From Chloroflexota bacterium (GTDB taxonomy: Bacteria > Chloroflexota > Dehalococcoidia > Dehalococcoidales > UBA2162), in NCBI GenBank assembly GCA_016202555.1, contig JACQOL010000011.1, positions 1 through 7,202 of the forward strand: a stretch of DNA of 7,202 nucleotides, in the 5' to 3' direction. Shown in pieces: positions 7,020-7,202 of this stretch; the stretch's first letter is position 1; each line of letters starts with the position of its first letter. Below the pieces are notes generated by a model that made no database searches, had not been told where the DNA came from, and worked only from the letters and a program-made list of their open reading frames with translations. The position numbers and the translations under genes were made by a program.

Positions 7020-7066
7020 GTGTCGGCGGGATTGGCTGGTTGGTTATCAAAGTAACAGAACGATAA
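7007..7066 (+). CDS. Possible 19-residue micro-ORF (leader peptide candidate)
   Basis: ATG 7007 to TAA 7066 reads MKVSGVGGIGWLVIKVTER, preceded by a near-perfect ribosome binding site (GAGGAGGTGA, 6991-7000) at about 8 nt. The peptide has a Gly/hydrophobic middle and charged ends. Its start codon lies in the loop of a CCGAAA/TTTCGG hairpin and its stop codon inside the GATAACC arm of a larger stem-loop, so translation would open both structures. That is the layout expected of a regulatory leader peptide, but no run of one amino acid points to classical attenuation. It may alternatively be a small functional peptide or chance. Confidence 0.35.
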   Translation: MKVSGVGGIGWLVIKVTER

Positions 7067-7085
7067 CCTGACAGATCAACCCCGC
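7026..7085 (+). promoter_or_regulatory. 60-nt imperfect stem-loop in leader
   Basis: Three stacked stems pair around one 13-nt loop. GCGGGATTG (7026-7034) pairs with CAACCCCGC (7077-7085) with one mismatch, CTG (7036-7038) with CAG (7072-7074), and GGTTATC (7042-7048) with GATAACC (7062-7068). It covers the second two thirds of the 19-residue micro-ORF and its stop. No T-run follows, so it is not an intrinsic terminator. It could be a cis-acting RNA or a protein-binding palindrome. Confidence 0.45.
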
Positions 7086-7104
7086 TGGGTATTTCTGGGT
7101 ATTT
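7085..7104 (+). repeat. Perfect 10-bp tandem repeat
   Basis: CTGGGTATTT occurs twice in direct succession (7085-7094 and 7095-7104), immediately after the large stem-loop. Two adjacent copies one helical turn apart would suit a regulator binding one face of the DNA, but a recent slippage duplication is equally possible. Confidence 0.5.
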
Positions 7105-7144
7105 ATAATAGTAGAAACTAAAATAACAAAAAGGAGACAAGGGA

Positions 7145-7186
7145 ATGAAAAGGAAAATTATCTGGCTGCAGGATAGAATCACATAA
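7145..7186 (+). CDS. Possible 13-residue micro-ORF
   Basis: ATG 7145 to TAA 7186 reads MKRKIIWLQDRIT, preceded by AAGGAG (7131-7136) at 8 nt. Like the 19-residue frame upstream it begins ATGAAA after a good ribosome binding site. It ends 6 nt before the strong site of the next gene, so translational coupling to that gene is possible. Confidence 0.3.
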   Translation: MKRKIIWLQDRIT

Positions 7187-7192
7187 TACAAA

Positions 7193-7200
7193 AAGGAGGT
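7193..7200 (+). promoter_or_regulatory. Strong Shine-Dalgarno for a gene beyond the window
   Basis: AAGGAGGT at 7193-7200 is a full-strength ribosome binding site. Only two bases follow in the window, so the start codon it serves must lie just outside on the right. Confidence 0.6.
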
Positions 7201-7202
7201 TA

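Noticed and set aside
7026..7085. Imperfect palindrome considered as an integron attC site, an insertion-sequence end or an intrinsic terminator.
   Set aside because: The end sequences lack the RYYYAAC/GTTRRRY core pattern, no transposase or integrase is seen, and there is no T-run after the stem.

Overview
The window carries the distal part of a respiratory nitrate reductase operon from an anaerobic or facultatively denitrifying bacterium, followed by about 1 kb of AT-richer sequence that looks rearranged. The taxon cannot be fixed from sequence alone. The nar genes have balanced base composition (60-base lines I counted were 53-60% GC). My impression of a Chloroflexota or other deep-branching anaerobe is inference only. 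All recognised genes lie on the plus strand.

Region 1 (1-3525) encodes the C-terminal fifth of NarG, then complete NarH, NarJ and NarI. The genes are tightly packed: narG is 12 nt from narH, narH and narJ overlap at ATGA, and narJ overlaps the first codons of narI. NarH keeps all four Fe-S cysteine groups, including the Cys-to-Trp change of the 3Fe-4S centre. NarI keeps four histidines placed as haem b ligands. NarJ is the dedicated Mo-cofactor insertion chaperone. Together they would form the quinol:nitrate reductase with NarG and NarH anchored on NarI.

Region 2 (3570-5665) encodes a NarK-type nitrate/nitrite transporter and, starting on its stop codon (TAATG), a NirC-type nitrite channel. 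This supplies nitrate uptake and nitrite exchange for the reductase. No nitrite reductase gene is visible.

Region 3 (5666-6193) holds a small hairpin and then a 154-residue Cys-containing soluble protein that I cannot assign firmly. It may be a new accessory partner of the cluster.

Region 4 (6194-about 6890) starts with a clear but amputated N-terminus of a MOT1-type molybdate/sulfate transporter. This would have been a sensible neighbour for a molybdoenzyme. The similarity ends abruptly near 6290, where AT-rich DNA (35-37% GC in three lines counted) of unknown origin begins. It carries a minus-strand open frame that itself runs into the MOT1 remnant, so both frames look cut by a rearrangement.

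Region 5 (6864-7202) has an exact TTGACA-N16-TATAAT promoter pointing rightward. Its roughly 300-nt leader contains three micro-ORFs, two of them with strong ribosome binding sites, a 60-nt imperfect stem-loop, a hairpin enclosing a start codon, and a perfect 10-bp tandem repeat. A strong Shine-Dalgarno sequence stands at the window edge for a gene beyond it. This leader is the least ordinary part of the window.
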